Shown: positions 1-8,648, counted from the first letter of the stretch. The stretch: DNA of 58,289 nt from Bryobacteraceae bacterium (GCA_019752335.1 JAIEMJ010000043.1:1-58289), one strand, 5' to 3'. Numbers and translations are program-made. The notes: generated by a model from the letters alone, not told the origin.

Positions 1-54
1 ACCTTCGCCAATCTTTTCGACGAGCTCAAACTGGGCAACGCGCTGGCTTGACAT
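1..54 (-). CDS. Ser/Thr protein kinase, N-terminal fragment
   Basis: Only the first 18 codons are in the window. Reading leftward from an ATG at 54-52 gives MSSQRVAQFELVEKIGEG, which matches the opening of bacterial Hanks-type kinases: a short lead, then the first beta strand and the start of the glycine-rich ATP loop (GEG). The gene overlaps the 3' end of the upstream CxxC protein by 29 nt, so it is probably the last gene of that operon. The kinase assignment rests on the start of the loop only; the catalytic residues lie outside the window. Confidence 0.65.
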   Translation of the reverse strand, partial: MSSQRVAQFELVEKIGEG

Positions 55-667
55 AGGGAACCCCGATTATAGCCGTCCCCGCGCCGTGACTTCTTGGCTG
101 GTGAATGAAAGGTTGGTAACCGGCGGCGAGCGCGCGGGCGATGGAGGGCGGAGTTAGCTGGCGAGGTTCCGCAGAGAGGGTCACCGCTGGCGAATAGCCA
201 GACGGTGACCAAGGGTAGAAACAGCCGTCCAGATGCAGGTAGGCGGTGCGTTCGACGGCGACGAAGACGCCGTTGGCCAAGGTCAGTTCGTGGGACGGCT
301 GCAAGCGCTCCAGATGCAAGGCGTGGTCGAGTTCGGTGAGGCGTTTCACTTGTTGGCCGTTGGCCTGATTCCAGAGAGCGAGGAAGCGATAGGCGTCGGG
401 GCGGCGGCATTCGGCGCAGGGGCGATGGCCGGCGGCGAAGGCGGTGGCTTCGTCGAGGAAGAACAATTCAGTGAAGAGGCCGGGGGTCATCACCGGATGG
501 CGGCGGCCCTTGAACTCGAGCACGCAGGTGATCCAGCGTTCGAGCTGAAACGTTTTGATGAATTCACGTTTCGCGTTGATCAGGCAGCCGCGGTTGCCGA
601 AGAAGAGTCCGCGCTGCGGCACGGCCTCGAATTCGCCAAAGGGATTGACGCGGTTAGGCCAGGGCAT
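26..667 (-). CDS. Conserved hypothetical protein with CxxC motif
   Basis: 213 residues, no signal peptide. The central part has a hydrophobic LFTELFFLDEATAFAAGHRP stretch followed by C84-x2-C87 (RPCAECRR), a likely metal-binding knuckle reminiscent of the Ada-type zinc site. I do not recognise a characterised family. The ATG at 667 overlaps the end of the HEAT-repeat gene by 14 nt and the gene's own end overlaps the kinase start, so it is translated within a tight operon PfpI - HEAT - this protein - kinase. Function unknown. Confidence 0.75.
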   Translation of the reverse strand: MPWPNRVNPFGEFEAVPQRGLFFGNRGCLINAKREFIKTFQLERWITCVLEFKGRRHPVMTPGLFTELFFLDEATAFAAGHRPCAECRRPDAYRFLALWNQANGQQVKRLTELDHALHLERLQPSHELTLANGVFVAVERTAYLHLDGCFYPWSPSGYSPAVTLSAEPRQLTPPSIARALAAGYQPFIHQPRSHGAGTAIIGVPYVKPARCPV

Positions 668-1520
668 CTTCCACCCCGGGCAAATGGCGGCAGGGCTCCA
701 GGGCCTGGCGGGAAGCGGGTAGCAGGGGCAGCAGGAACTCCACGGCGGCGGGCGTGCGCAGGGTGCCGATGGCCAGGAGCAACTCGCGTTCGTGGGTCTG
801 GTGCCAAGCTTGGCCCAGGATAGCCAAGGCCATGGGTCCGCGTTGGGCGGCGATGGCCATGGCGGCTTCGATGCGCAGTTCGCGGTCGGCCAGAAAGCTG
901 GCGGCGAAGGGCAAGGCGGCCTCGCCTTCGCGCTCGACGATGGTGAGGAGGCATTGGCCGACTACCTCGGGGGCGGCGTCGCCGAGGCGGGCCTTGGTAC
1001 GCAGGACGGCGTCGGCTTCGAGCGAATTCACCTGGCCGATGGCGCGCAGGATGTCGATGCGGGTGAGGGCCTCGGGATCCGGGAGCGCGTCGATGAGGAG
1101 GCGCAGCGCATCCCGGGGTGCCAGGGCCTGGCACTCGGAGATGGCCAGCGCGGCGACAGCGCGGAGCGGAGCGGCGCTGTCGAAGGGGCCACCCCAGGAG
1201 GCCTCCATCTGGACGTGGCGCAGGCCGCGCTGAAACATTTCGACGTCGTTATGTTCTAAGGCTTTCAAGGCCTTGAAGAGGGCGATTTTGGCGGCGCACC
1301 CTGGGTCCGGCTTGGAGAAGAAGCGATCCGCCGCGGCGCTCACTTCGGGCGCCAGTTCCGCAGCGCGCCGGGCCGCGACGATGGCGGCGGCTTTGGCGGC
1401 GACGGCGTTGGTGGCATGGGCCAGACCGGCACGGAGTTCGGCGACGGGCAACGGCTCCGCGTCACGCACAGCGTGCAGCGCGGCCAGGGACTGCTCTACC
1501 GTCGGTTTCTTAGTGGCCAC
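654..1520 (-). CDS. HEAT-repeat protein
   Basis: 288 residues from a GTG start (VATKKPTVEQ...), chosen because it follows the PfpI stop codon by one base; a longer upstream extension would run into PfpI. The protein is almost all short alpha-helical repeats rich in Ala/Leu (for example DALRLLIDALPDPEALTRID, then a repeat around RELRIEAAMAIAAQ), typical of HEAT/PBS-lyase-type scaffolds used for protein binding. No catalytic motif is visible. It lies between PfpI and the CxxC protein with overlapping or abutting ends, so co-translation is likely. Partner unknown. Confidence 0.75.
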   Translation of the reverse strand: MATKKPTVEQSLAALHAVRDAEPLPVAELRAGLAHATNAVAAKAAAIVAARRAAELAPEVSAAADRFFSKPDPGCAAKIALFKALKALEHNDVEMFQRGLRHVQMEASWGGPFDSAAPLRAVAALAISECQALAPRDALRLLIDALPDPEALTRIDILRAIGQVNSLEADAVLRTKARLGDAAPEVVGQCLLTIVEREGEAALPFAASFLADRELRIEAAMAIAAQRGPMALAILGQAWHQTHERELLLAIGTLRTPAAVEFLLPLLPASRQALEPCRHLPGVEDALA

Positions 1521-1521
1521 G

Positions 1522-2043
1522 CTAGCGGCGGGCGACCGCGATGCAGGCGCGCATGAAGGCGGGCAGATCTTCGGGCTTGCGCGAGGTGACCACATGGCCG
1601 TCCACGACGACTTCGGCGTCTTCGTAGAGTCCGCCGGCGTTGATCACGTCGGTCTTGATGGCGTGGAAGCAGGTGACGCGGCGGCCGCGAATGGCATCGG
1701 CGGAGCAGAGCACCCAGGGTCCGTGGCAGATGGCGGCGAGGAGCTTGCCTTGCTGGCCGAGGTCGCTGACGAAGCGGATGGCGGCGTCGCTGCGGCGAAT
1801 GTAGTCCGGGGCCCAACCGCCGGGGCAGAGGACGCCGTCGAAGTGCGCCGGCGAGACTTCGCTATAGGCGCGGTCGGCCTTGACGGGGTAGCCCAGTTTG
1901 CTGGGAATGGTTTGGCCGGCGGCGGGCCCGACGGTGACCACCTCGGCCCCGGCCTCTTGAAAGCGGTAGAGCGGGTACCAGACCTCCATCTCCTGATAGG
2001 AGAGGTCAACGAGCACGGCGATGCGTTTGCCTTGAAGTTCCAT
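1522..2043 (-). CDS. PfpI/DJ-1 family protein
   Basis: 173 residues, the usual size of the PfpI group in the class I glutamine amidotransferase-like superfamily, whose members act as proteases, chaperones or glyoxalase/deglycase-type enzymes. The nucleophile elbow AAICHGPWVL gives Cys106 followed by His107, and Glu19 (SYQEMEVWYP) is the conserved acid that lowers the Cys pKa. CPGGWAPDYIR is the usual first glycine-rich loop. First gene of a four-gene minus-strand operon; the activity within the family cannot be told from sequence. Confidence 0.9.
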   Translation of the reverse strand: MELQGKRIAVLVDLSYQEMEVWYPLYRFQEAGAEVVTVGPAAGQTIPSKLGYPVKADRAYSEVSPAHFDGVLCPGGWAPDYIRRSDAAIRFVSDLGQQGKLLAAICHGPWVLCSADAIRGRRVTCFHAIKTDVINAGGLYEDAEVVVDGHVVTSRKPEDLPAFMRACIAVARR

Positions 2044-2151
2044 GCAATTGAATACGTTGCCCTACCGCTCAGACTCAGCTCAGAAGCTCCGAAAAAAGCC
2101 GGCTGACCGGCGAGAAGCTCAGCAAAACAGGCATACTCCCCGCACTTGTAC

Positions 2152-2171
2152 CCCATCGCTCACGCGATGGG
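2152..2171. repeat. Dispersed palindrome, copy 1
   Basis: Perfect 8-bp stem CCCATCGC / GCGATGGG around a TCAC loop. Two further copies with the same stem lie at 34652-34671 and 34723-34742. This copy shares a longer common word (extending to GGGCTG) with the reverse complement of copy 2, so these are members of one family and not chance hairpins. It lies between the STAS and PfpI genes. Confidence 0.7.
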
Positions 2172-2182
2172 CTGTCAGGGAT

Positions 2183-2202
2183 CCCAGCACATTTTTGCTG
2201 GG
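2183..2202 (-). terminator. Hairpin downstream of the STAS gene
   Basis: Stem CCCAGCA / TGCTGGG with a six-base loop, starting about 36 nt after the STAS stop codon on the minus strand. There is no clear U-tract, so it could be a terminator, an mRNA-stabilising hairpin or an extension of the adjacent dispersed palindrome. Confidence 0.35.
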
Positions 2203-2238
2203 CTTCTCACGCGGCGGACTCTGAGGATCGGATCGCAA

Positions 2239-2583
2239 TTAGGAGAAGCTGCGGACGCCCGACGCTTCGTCGTCGTGGACTTCGAAAACCGTGTACAGCT
2301 TGGTGATCTGCAACAGGTCCTTCACGCGCTTGTTTAGATTCAACAGCTTCATGGAGCCGCCGGCGTTTTGCACGGTGGTGAAGCCGGAGACGAGCTCGCC
2401 AATGCCCGAGCTATCGATGTAGGAAACCTCGCCCAGGTTCACCAGCAACTTCTTATTGCCCTTCCCGACCAGGTCGCGGATCAGGTCGCGGAAGGCGCTG
2501 GCGCCATCGCCCAGGGTGATGCGGCCTTCGGCATCCACTACGGTCACGTCGCCCACTTGGCGGTTGGTCAGTTTCACACTCAT
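2239..2583 (-). CDS. STAS-domain anti-sigma factor antagonist (SpoIIAA/RsbV type)
   Basis: 114 residues forming a single STAS domain. The phosphorylation loop reads SYIDSSGIGEL, with Ser58 in the same D-S-S-G context as the phosphorylated serine of SpoIIAA/RsbV. In the known partner-switching mechanism the kinase in the preceding gene would phosphorylate this serine and release or sequester a sigma factor. It has its own Shine-Dalgarno (GGAGGAG, 2592-2598 on the complement) and a TAGAAT box further up, so it can be made independently of rsbW. No sigma gene is adjacent; the ECF pair near 21 kb is a different type. Confidence 0.92.
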   Translation of the reverse strand: MSVKLTNRQVGDVTVVDAEGRITLGDGASAFRDLIRDLVGKGNKKLLVNLGEVSYIDSSGIGELVSGFTTVQNAGGSMKLLNLNKRVKDLLQITKLYTVFEVHDDEASGVRSFS

Positions 2584-2619
2584 TCGGGTAACTCCTCCTT
2601 CAACAGGTAAACAAACGTT

Positions 2620-2625
2620 ATTCTA
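2620..2625 (-). promoter_or_regulatory. -10-like box of the STAS gene
   Basis: TAGAAT on the minus strand, 36 nt before the STAS ATG, with a strong Shine-Dalgarno in between. This is the conventional leadered arrangement and a contrast to the leaderless-type starts elsewhere in the window. Confidence 0.4.
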
Positions 2626-2636
2626 ATACGAGCGGC

Positions 2637-3059
2637 TCAGGCGGTGGGCCGATTCTTTACCAAACGCAAACGGGTACCACCTTCGACGCGGCGCTCCACG
2701 GTGAATTCGTCCATGTAGGCGCCTACAATCAGCAAACCACGGCCTGATGGCCGTAACAAATTCTCTTCGGCCAGCGGATCCCGCAGCTTCGCCAGATCAA
2801 GACCCGTGCCCGAGTCCTCAATCACAATCTTCAACGACTCGACGGTAGGTTCCAGGCTGAAGTTGACCTGTTTCTCCGTACTGTAGTGATTGCCGTGCAC
2901 GACGGCATTCACCAGCGCCTCACGGACGGCCAGGCCAATTTCGTGGCATTCATCTTCGCCAAAGCCGGCATCCTGAGCAACGGCCATCACCTGGGCTTCG
3001 GCCCAATCGACGCTATCAAGCGTGGAGGCGAGTTGCCAAGTCTGGGCGCGGGCATCCAT
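2637..3059 (-). CDS. RsbW-like anti-sigma serine kinase
   Basis: 140 residues, the normal size of a stand-alone GHKL ATPase of the RsbW/SpoIIAB group. The N box is EALVNAVVHGNHYS, the G1 region IVIEDSGTGLDL, and a second glycine box GRGLLIVGAYMDE follows. Such kinases phosphorylate a STAS antagonist and bind a sigma factor. It is transcribed just upstream of the STAS gene (53-nt gap), forming a minimal partner-switching module in the cytoplasm. Confidence 0.9.
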   Translation of the reverse strand: MDARAQTWQLASTLDSVDWAEAQVMAVAQDAGFGEDECHEIGLAVREALVNAVVHGNHYSTEKQVNFSLEPTVESLKIVIEDSGTGLDLAKLRDPLAEENLLRPSGRGLLIVGAYMDEFTVERRVEGGTRLRLVKNRPTA

Positions 3060-3634
3060 GTGAATAATTTCGAACGCGAATCGATAGGTTACGGTTTCGG
3101 AAGGCGGAAGTCAACTGAATCCAGCGGTTTTGCTGGATTCGAGGAGAGAAAGCCCAGCGCGGGCGGCCGGCGGCCCCGATTTCGCAGGCCGGTGACCCGT
3201 GACGAAACGGACCGGCGAGTGCTTGATTCTAAAGTCTTTTGGGTGCGCGGAAGGCGCTTTATCTCGAACCTCCTTGGCCGGCGGCGGGCCGGGCTTCCTG
3301 GATCGGTCTAGGCGATGACTCCAGGATGCCACACGGCGCCGGGGAGAGGCCTGATGACAGGAACCAGGACAGCGTGTAAACGGTTTTGGTGGATAGGCTT
3401 ACGAATATTTTGAATTGGCGTGAACTCGGCACCGCCGGGGTCGGCAACGGCGGATGAAACCAGGCGAGAGCGGCGTTTGCCTCCGTCAGAGAGACCACCA
3501 TCCGGAATCAGCTCAGGTTCGAACCTTAGACTTCCACTCAGTAACCCTAGGTAATTCTAAGATTCTAAGTGGTTTAACCGGTAGCGCTAAACTCTCGTCC
3601 CCCGTACTATGGAGGGACAGAGAAGTAGTTCGCG
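3060..3634. other. 575-bp intergenic region
   Basis: Separates the divergent rsbW-like gene and the zinc-ribbon gene. I find no convincing coding sequence; open frames here lack homology signals. It holds a perfect 12-bp palindrome AGGTTCGAACCT (3515-3526) and, near the right edge, a TACTAT box (about 3605-3610) followed by the GGAGGGA Shine-Dalgarno of the next gene. Confidence 0.4.
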
Positions 3635-5911
3635 ATGCGTTGCCAGTACTGCGGAAAGCGGTTGCCCCTATTCCGGAAGCTTAAGGACGGCGAGTTTTGC
3701 TCCGCCGCTCATCGGGAGCAGTTCATCGCTCAGGCGGACCAGCTTGCGCTGGCGACGCTCCAGGAGCAGCGGGCGCGGATGACGCAGGCGAAGGCAGCGG
3801 AGCCCCAGAAAGCCCCCGATGCCGCGTTTAGCAACCGCTACCTTCCGCCCTCTTTGACAGCTCACCCTCTGCGGCAATTGGCGCGCGTACCGCAGGAGCC
3901 TACGGCGGTGGCCGTTCTTCCGTACATGCCGGAGCGGCCCGCGATGCCGGTGCGCCGTCTGCGGACCCCACGCGTGGGCGAGTGGGAGAGCGTCCCGGCG
4001 GAGAGTGTTTTGCGGGCGTTGGCGGACTACAGGGCTCTTTCGGAGGAGAAGGAGCCAGCGAAGCCCGCCGCTCCGCTGACTTTCGCGCGGACCGTCATTA
4101 CTGCCACGACTGCCGAAGTGCCCTTGCCGATGGCCGGGCCGGTACCCCTGGGCAGCTTTGGCAAGCCCAAACCGGTGTTGCGCCTAGCCGTACCGGTGGC
4201 AGCCTGGGCGCGGAGTCCTCGACCGGTAGCCTCGCGGCGTCTCTTGCTTTCGCCTGACCCGGCCTGTCTGGACCTGCCACGCGACCGCGAGTCGACGCAG
4301 ATGGCTGGCTATCTGTCATTCGCGGTAAACCCAGCCGCCCCCGCGGCGGACCTGCCGCTTGCCGCGGAGGCCATCTTGAGGGCGTCTACGCTCAAGCAGC
4401 CACCACGCGAATACTGCCTCCTGCCGTCGATCTCAGAGACGGCCGGGTTAGCGGCTTTGCCCGCCGAGTCCGTCGCCATCGGTGCGACTTTGGCTACGGT
4501 AGCCGTTGCCGTGATGCGCTTCCCGGCCCTGACTCCCACTTTCTCGATGATGCCACCCCGCACTCGCGCGGCGTTGGACCTGGCCGCTCCCGCGATCGTC
4601 ACGGAGCCCATCCGTATCGTCTCGGAGACGCTGGCTAGTCCAGCGCTCCCTGTCTTCTCGGGCGTCGTGGTGAGCGAAGTGGCGCTAGGGAAACTGCTGA
4701 CGGGCCCCACGATCGCGGGCCAACTGGCTGATTTGTTGCCCGCTCTGGTGCCTGCCGGACAACTCGCGCCGCGGCAAAAGATCCTGTGGCGGGTGGAAGC
4801 ACAGTCTCCGCCGCCGTTCCATACTTTGGCCGTCCGTCCGGCGGCGATAACCGTAGCGATGCGCAAACCGGCATTAGCCTTAGCCGCCGTTGGCCCGCGG
4901 CGCGCGGATCAGCAACTGCGCCTGAATTCGATTGTGCGTCCGGCGAAGCTGACGGCTGCGGCAAACTCCGGCACCATGTGCTTCCACCTGGAGCCACGCG
5001 TGCTGCGTCCGCGCTTGCGCGCGCTGCCGGACCCCGCGCGCCAGGGTATGGTGGGACGCGGAAGAGGTAAAAATCAGGCCGATGCGGCCGTCGCGTCGAT
5101 CAAGATCCCCGTTCTGCGACGTTTTTGGGCTCACGCCCCGGCCGACATTCGCTGGGTAGCGCTGGTTCTACCGCTGGTCTTTTTTCTGGCCTGGTACTCT
5201 TGGACGCCCAACGGTAAGAAGCTGAATCAACAGGCCAAATCGGCCGATCTGGCGGTGGATACCTCCGGTGTGCAGACGATGTTCGCCTCGTTTAAGTCGC
5301 GCATATCGAGTCGCGCGGCGGTGGAACTCGGCGAGGACTTCCGCGCCGGCCTGGCGCAGTGGCAAGGCGCTCGCGAGGATTGGGCAGAAAACTGGTCCTA
5401 TGACCAGACCGGTTTCGTCCGCCCCGGCAATCTGGCCATTTTCACGCCGACGATCACCTTGCACGACTACAACTTCGAGTTCCTGGGCCAGATTGAGAGC
5501 CGGGCGATGAGCTGGGTGTATCGCGCCAAGGACACGCGGAATTACTATCAGGGCAAACTGGTCATCACCCAGGGCGGACCGGTGCCCGAAATCGCCTTCG
5601 TGCGCACCATCGTCAAAAACGGCCGCGAAACCGGGCGGAAAAGCATCCCTCTTACCATGAATTTGCGCACCGACACCCTTTACCGGGTGAGGGTGGATGT
5701 AAATCCTTCTGACTTTACCACTTCAGTTTTGGGCCAAGTTGTCGATACATTCAGTGACACTTCGCACGAGCAGGGGGGCATCGGCTTCCAGGGCGGGCGG
5801 GGAGAGACCAGCCGCATTCGTTGGGTTGAAGTCTCGCACCAGTACGACACGCTGGGACGTTTGTGCGCGATGTTAGTGCCCTACGGGATGGCCGGGGCAA
5901 CCCTGAAATAG
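3635..5911 (+). CDS. Large membrane protein: zinc ribbon, disordered linker, TM helix, C-terminal sandwich-like domain
   Basis: 758 residues. The N-terminus is a small zinc-binding knuckle (C3-x2-C6 ... C22-x3-H26). Residues from about 50 to 500 are Ala/Pro/Val-rich and low in complexity, like a linker. One membrane helix lies near 507-524 (VALVLPLVFFLAWYSW), followed by a domain of about 200 residues (NWSYDQTGFVRPGNLAIFTP, IESRAMSWVYRAKDTRNYYQ) that resembles lectin-like LamG/DUF1080 sandwiches. The likely topology is zinc knuckle in the cytoplasm and lectin-like domain outside. I do not recognise a named family. It precedes the TPR gene by about 40 nt and is probably co-transcribed with it. 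Confidence 0.8.
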   Translation: MRCQYCGKRLPLFRKLKDGEFCSAAHREQFIAQADQLALATLQEQRARMTQAKAAEPQKAPDAAFSNRYLPPSLTAHPLRQLARVPQEPTAVAVLPYMPERPAMPVRRLRTPRVGEWESVPAESVLRALADYRALSEEKEPAKPAAPLTFARTVITATTAEVPLPMAGPVPLGSFGKPKPVLRLAVPVAAWARSPRPVASRRLLLSPDPACLDLPRDRESTQMAGYLSFAVNPAAPAADLPLAAEAILRASTLKQPPREYCLLPSISETAGLAALPAESVAIGATLATVAVAVMRFPALTPTFSMMPPRTRAALDLAAPAIVTEPIRIVSETLASPALPVFSGVVVSEVALGKLLTGPTIAGQLADLLPALVPAGQLAPRQKILWRVEAQSPPPFHTLAVRPAAITVAMRKPALALAAVGPRRADQQLRLNSIVRPAKLTAAANSGTMCFHLEPRVLRPRLRALPDPARQGMVGRGRGKNQADAAVASIKIPVLRRFWAHAPADIRWVALVLPLVFFLAWYSWTPNGKKLNQQAKSADLAVDTSGVQTMFASFKSRISSRAAVELGEDFRAGLAQWQGAREDWAENWSYDQTGFVRPGNLAIFTPTITLHDYNFEFLGQIESRAMSWVYRAKDTRNYYQGKLVITQGGPVPEIAFVRTIVKNGRETGRKSIPLTMNLRTDTLYRVRVDVNPSDFTTSVLGQVVDTFSDTSHEQGGIGFQGGRGETSRIRWVEVSHQYDTLGRLCAMLVPYGMAGATLK

Positions 5912-5952
5912 CTTTACCTTATTTTGAGACGAAAGATCGAGGAACGAAGACC

Positions 5953-7593
5953 ATGAATTTGAAGCAGGCAAAACCCCGCGGGACCCAAAATGCCCCTGAG
6001 ATTTCCGTCGCTTCCCGGCAGCACGGCCCGGGCGCTGAAGCCGCCGCCGTCCTGGCGCGGGCAGTGAGCCTGCACCTCGAAGGCAAGCGCAAGGAGGCGC
6101 TGAAGGACCTCGGCGACGCCATTGACTCCGGCCTGCAGGACGCCGAGCTTTACTCCGCGCGCGGCCACGTCCAGTTCGAACTCGAAATGTTTGACGAAGC
6201 GGCGCGCAGCTATACGCGCCTGCTGGAACTGGCCCCGGATCACATCTCCGGTATCTTCAACCTCGCCGTCTGTTACGAAAAGATCGGCCGTTGGGAGGAG
6301 GGCGCCCAACTCTTTGAGCGCTCCGTGCGCGCGCAACCCACCCGCATCGAAGCCCACCTCGGCCTCGCCATTTGCCTGCTGCAAGCCGGCCGCCCCGAAG
6401 AGAGCTTGAAGCACTGCGAGCAGGTGCTGGCGCTCGATCCGGAGCAGGAGACCGCGTTCTTCGGCAAGGCCGTCGCCTTGCAGACCCTGAACCGGCTCGA
6501 CGAAGCCGCGGCCCTCTACCAGCAGGTGTTGTCGCGGAACTCGAATTCCGAGGAAGCCCTCACGAACCTCATCACCATCGGCCTGGCCAAGCGCGACGAC
6601 GACCTCACGCGCGACGTCGCGGAAAGGCTGCTGGTGTTGCGCCCGTTCTCGCAGGCCGCGCTCGAAGGCCTGGCCACGGTCGCCTTCAACGGCGGCGACT
6701 ACGAGGCGGCGGTGCGCTGCTGCCAGAAGCTGGTGGAAGCGACGCCCGATCACTACGAGCGCTGGTTTAACCTCGCTGTCGCCTATCAGAAGCTCGGCAA
6801 GGCCGATCAGGCGGCCAGCGCCTATACGGAGGCCGTGCGCATTCGCCCGGATTCCGAGCAGGCCCAAGTCCAGTTAGGCCTGCTGCGCCAGCAGTCCGGC
6901 GACCTGAAGAGCGCCCGCGACTGCTACGAGTCGGCGTTGGGGAAGAATACGAATCTTCCGGAAGTGCAATACAACCTGGCCGCGCTGCTGGAGCGTCAGG
7001 GCCAGCCGGAAGAGGCGGAGCAGATCTACGGCCAGTTGCTGGAAAAGCGTCCCGATTGGCGCGAAGTCTGGTTCCGTTTGGGCTACTTGCGTCTGGAACG
7101 CTCGGATATGCGGGGTGCAGTGGACGCGTTTGAACAATGCCTGCGTCTGCGTCCGGACTGGTTTGAGGCGCAAGTGAACCTCGGCCTCGCCTACTGGCGC
7201 GGTGGCGACCGTGAAGGAGCCTCGAGCGCCTTCCAGCGCGTCCTGCAGATTCAGCCCGAGAGCCTGGATGCGCTGAAGGCGCTGGCCGCGCTGGCCGTCG
7301 AAAACGACGACCACCATCAGGCGCTGGACTACCAGGCCAAGCTGATCGAACTCGGCGAACGGACTCCGGAACTCTACTACAACACGGGACTTCTGCTGCA
7401 GAAGTCCGGGCAGGTGGAGAGCGCCATTCAGCACTACCGCGAAGCGCTCAACGAGCGTCCGAACTTCGCCGAGGCCCTGCTCAACCTGGGCCACGCGCTG
7501 AAGCAGCAAGGCCAGCAGGAAGAGGCGCGCAACTGCTGGAAGCAGGCCCTCGAAGCGCGCCCCGAGTTGGCGGCCGGCTACTTCGAGAACTAG
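5953..7593 (+). CDS. TPR-repeat protein
   Basis: 546 residues made almost entirely of tetratricopeptide repeats with the W-LG-Y-A-F-A-P spacing; runs such as AELYSARGHVQFELEMFDEA and VWFRLGYLRLERSDMRGAVD are clear. I count roughly fourteen units. An upstream in-frame extension to 5863 overlaps the previous gene and lacks a Shine-Dalgarno, so the ATG at 5953 (MNLKQAKP) is preferred. There is no signal peptide or membrane helix. It follows the zinc-ribbon membrane protein and may be its soluble partner. Confidence 0.88.
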   Translation: MNLKQAKPRGTQNAPEISVASRQHGPGAEAAAVLARAVSLHLEGKRKEALKDLGDAIDSGLQDAELYSARGHVQFELEMFDEAARSYTRLLELAPDHISGIFNLAVCYEKIGRWEEGAQLFERSVRAQPTRIEAHLGLAICLLQAGRPEESLKHCEQVLALDPEQETAFFGKAVALQTLNRLDEAAALYQQVLSRNSNSEEALTNLITIGLAKRDDDLTRDVAERLLVLRPFSQAALEGLATVAFNGGDYEAAVRCCQKLVEATPDHYERWFNLAVAYQKLGKADQAASAYTEAVRIRPDSEQAQVQLGLLRQQSGDLKSARDCYESALGKNTNLPEVQYNLAALLERQGQPEEAEQIYGQLLEKRPDWREVWFRLGYLRLERSDMRGAVDAFEQCLRLRPDWFEAQVNLGLAYWRGGDREGASSAFQRVLQIQPESLDALKALAALAVENDDHHQALDYQAKLIELGERTPELYYNTGLLLQKSGQVESAIQHYREALNERPNFAEALLNLGHALKQQGQQEEARNCWKQALEARPELAAGYFEN

Positions 7594-7613
7594 CCCGCCG
7601 CGTCAGGCCCCTA

Positions 7614-7738
7614 ACGAACCCCGACCGTCAGGGAGGGGATGCTGGGCCTGCGGGCATGTCTTGCATGTATTTATTTTATTTGACTTGTTGGCCGATGAGG
7701 CTCGCGAGGCTATCCCCTCCCTGACGGTCGGGGTTCGT
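7614..7738. repeat. 125-bp element with 27-bp perfect inverted repeats
   Basis: Left arm 7614-7640 and right arm 7712-7738 are exact reverse complements (arm begins ACGAACCCCGACCGTCAGGG). The 71-bp centre is AT-richer than its surroundings and non-coding. It lies between the convergent ends of the TPR and methyltransferase genes, so it could act as a bidirectional terminator, but arms of 27 bp are longer than a terminator needs and fit a MITE- or REP-like element. No second copy was seen in the window. Confidence 0.75.
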
Positions 7739-7840
7739 CACGGGACCGGAAACCACATGGGACCCTATTTTTTCTGAGCACTTCAGCGGTGGGGCAATGC
7801 ACAAAGGCAATGCTCAAGAATTTTGCGCTTGATCGGCATT

Positions 7841-8494
7841 TTACCGCGCTAAGCTCTGCCGGTTGTATTCAATTCGGAACCGGCGCCGCGGCGGCTGTTT
7901 GTCATCCTCGAAGTCCTCGAAGGACGTCTGAAGTAGACCAGCCGCCGCAAAGCCCGCAAGTTCTTCGGGCGTTAAGGGCCACGGGATCGTCTCGCCGGGC
8001 TCGGGGACGTCGCAGCCGCGGCAGATCACCAGCAATTGCCCCTGCACCGATGCGCTGATCGCGGCCACGGCCGAAGCGCGGTAGGGACGGGGCAGTGCCT
8101 GCAGGGTGTGGGCTTCCAGTACGAAATCCGCGGGCGGCAACGCGTGCGCAAAGAGGTCCGCGACGACGTACTGCACCGTCGACCCCGGGAAGCGCTCCTG
8201 GCACCAGGCAATCGCGGTCGGCGAGATGTCGAAGGCCGTTACGGCGAAGCCGCGCGACGCCAGGTACTCGGCATCGTCACCCAAACCACAACCAATCACC
8301 AGGGCCGTGCGGCCCGTCCCGGCGAGGTTTACGCGTTCGGCCCACTCGGCCAAATGCGGATTGATGCCTTTCTCGGCCCAGGGGATCGCGGCGCGGTCGC
8401 CGTTGGCTTGGGCGTAGGCCGGTTCAAACCAGCCCGTGGGGTCCCCGGCCTGCCAATGTTTCTCCTGCAAGGGCTTAAAATTTACTTCGCTCAT
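7841..8494 (-). CDS. SAM-dependent methyltransferase (TPMT-like class I)
   Basis: 217 residues. Motif I is LVIGCGLGDDAEYLA (residues about 64-78), followed by the acidic end of strand 2 in VTAFDISPTAI. The N-terminal KHWQAGDPTGWFEPAYAQAN resembles the lid of thiopurine-methyltransferase-like enzymes, which methylate small thiols, selenium/tellurium species or xenobiotics. It is divergent from metK, which makes its methyl donor. The start ATG at 8494 is preceded at 6 nt by TACCCT, a leaderless-type arrangement. Confidence 0.87.
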   Translation of the reverse strand: MSEVNFKPLQEKHWQAGDPTGWFEPAYAQANGDRAAIPWAEKGINPHLAEWAERVNLAGTGRTALVIGCGLGDDAEYLASRGFAVTAFDISPTAIAWCQERFPGSTVQYVVADLFAHALPPADFVLEAHTLQALPRPYRASAVAAISASVQGQLLVICRGCDVPEPGETIPWPLTPEELAGFAAAGLLQTSFEDFEDDKQPPRRRFRIEYNRQSLAR

Positions 8495-8500
8495 AGCCCA

Positions 8501-8506
8501 AGGGTA
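8501..8506 (-). promoter_or_regulatory. TANNNT box, leaderless-type, methyltransferase gene
   Basis: TACCCT on the minus strand ends 6 nt before the ATG at 8494 with no Shine-Dalgarno between, so a transcript would begin at or next to the start codon. Confidence 0.4.
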
Positions 8507-8648
8507 CCAGGAGCAATTTGACGCTCTTCTTTCGACTTCGCTAGACTCATGTTAGTGCCGGTTCCGCCTTCTCCTCTTTTGCAGCGGGCGGCAACCCTTC
8601 GGACCCATCCCCGGGCCCGGCCAATCACCGAGAGGATACCGATAATCA

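Noticed and set aside
1-51. Plus-strand C-terminus ending at 49-51
   Set aside because: The minus-strand reading gives a kinase start (ELVEKIGEG) and fits the operon, so the plus reading is taken as a shadow.
3515-3526. GGTTCGAACC resembling a tRNA T-loop
   Set aside because: No acceptor, D or anticodon stems at the right distances; it is simply a palindrome. tRNAscan would settle it.
8507-8648. Possible SAM riboswitch before metK (GGCGGCAACCC is SAM-I-like)
   Set aside because: Only this short word matches; I could not fold the P1-P4 helices or the kink-turn of SAM-I/IV, nor the SAM-II or SAM/SAH consensus. An Infernal search against Rfam SAM families would decide.
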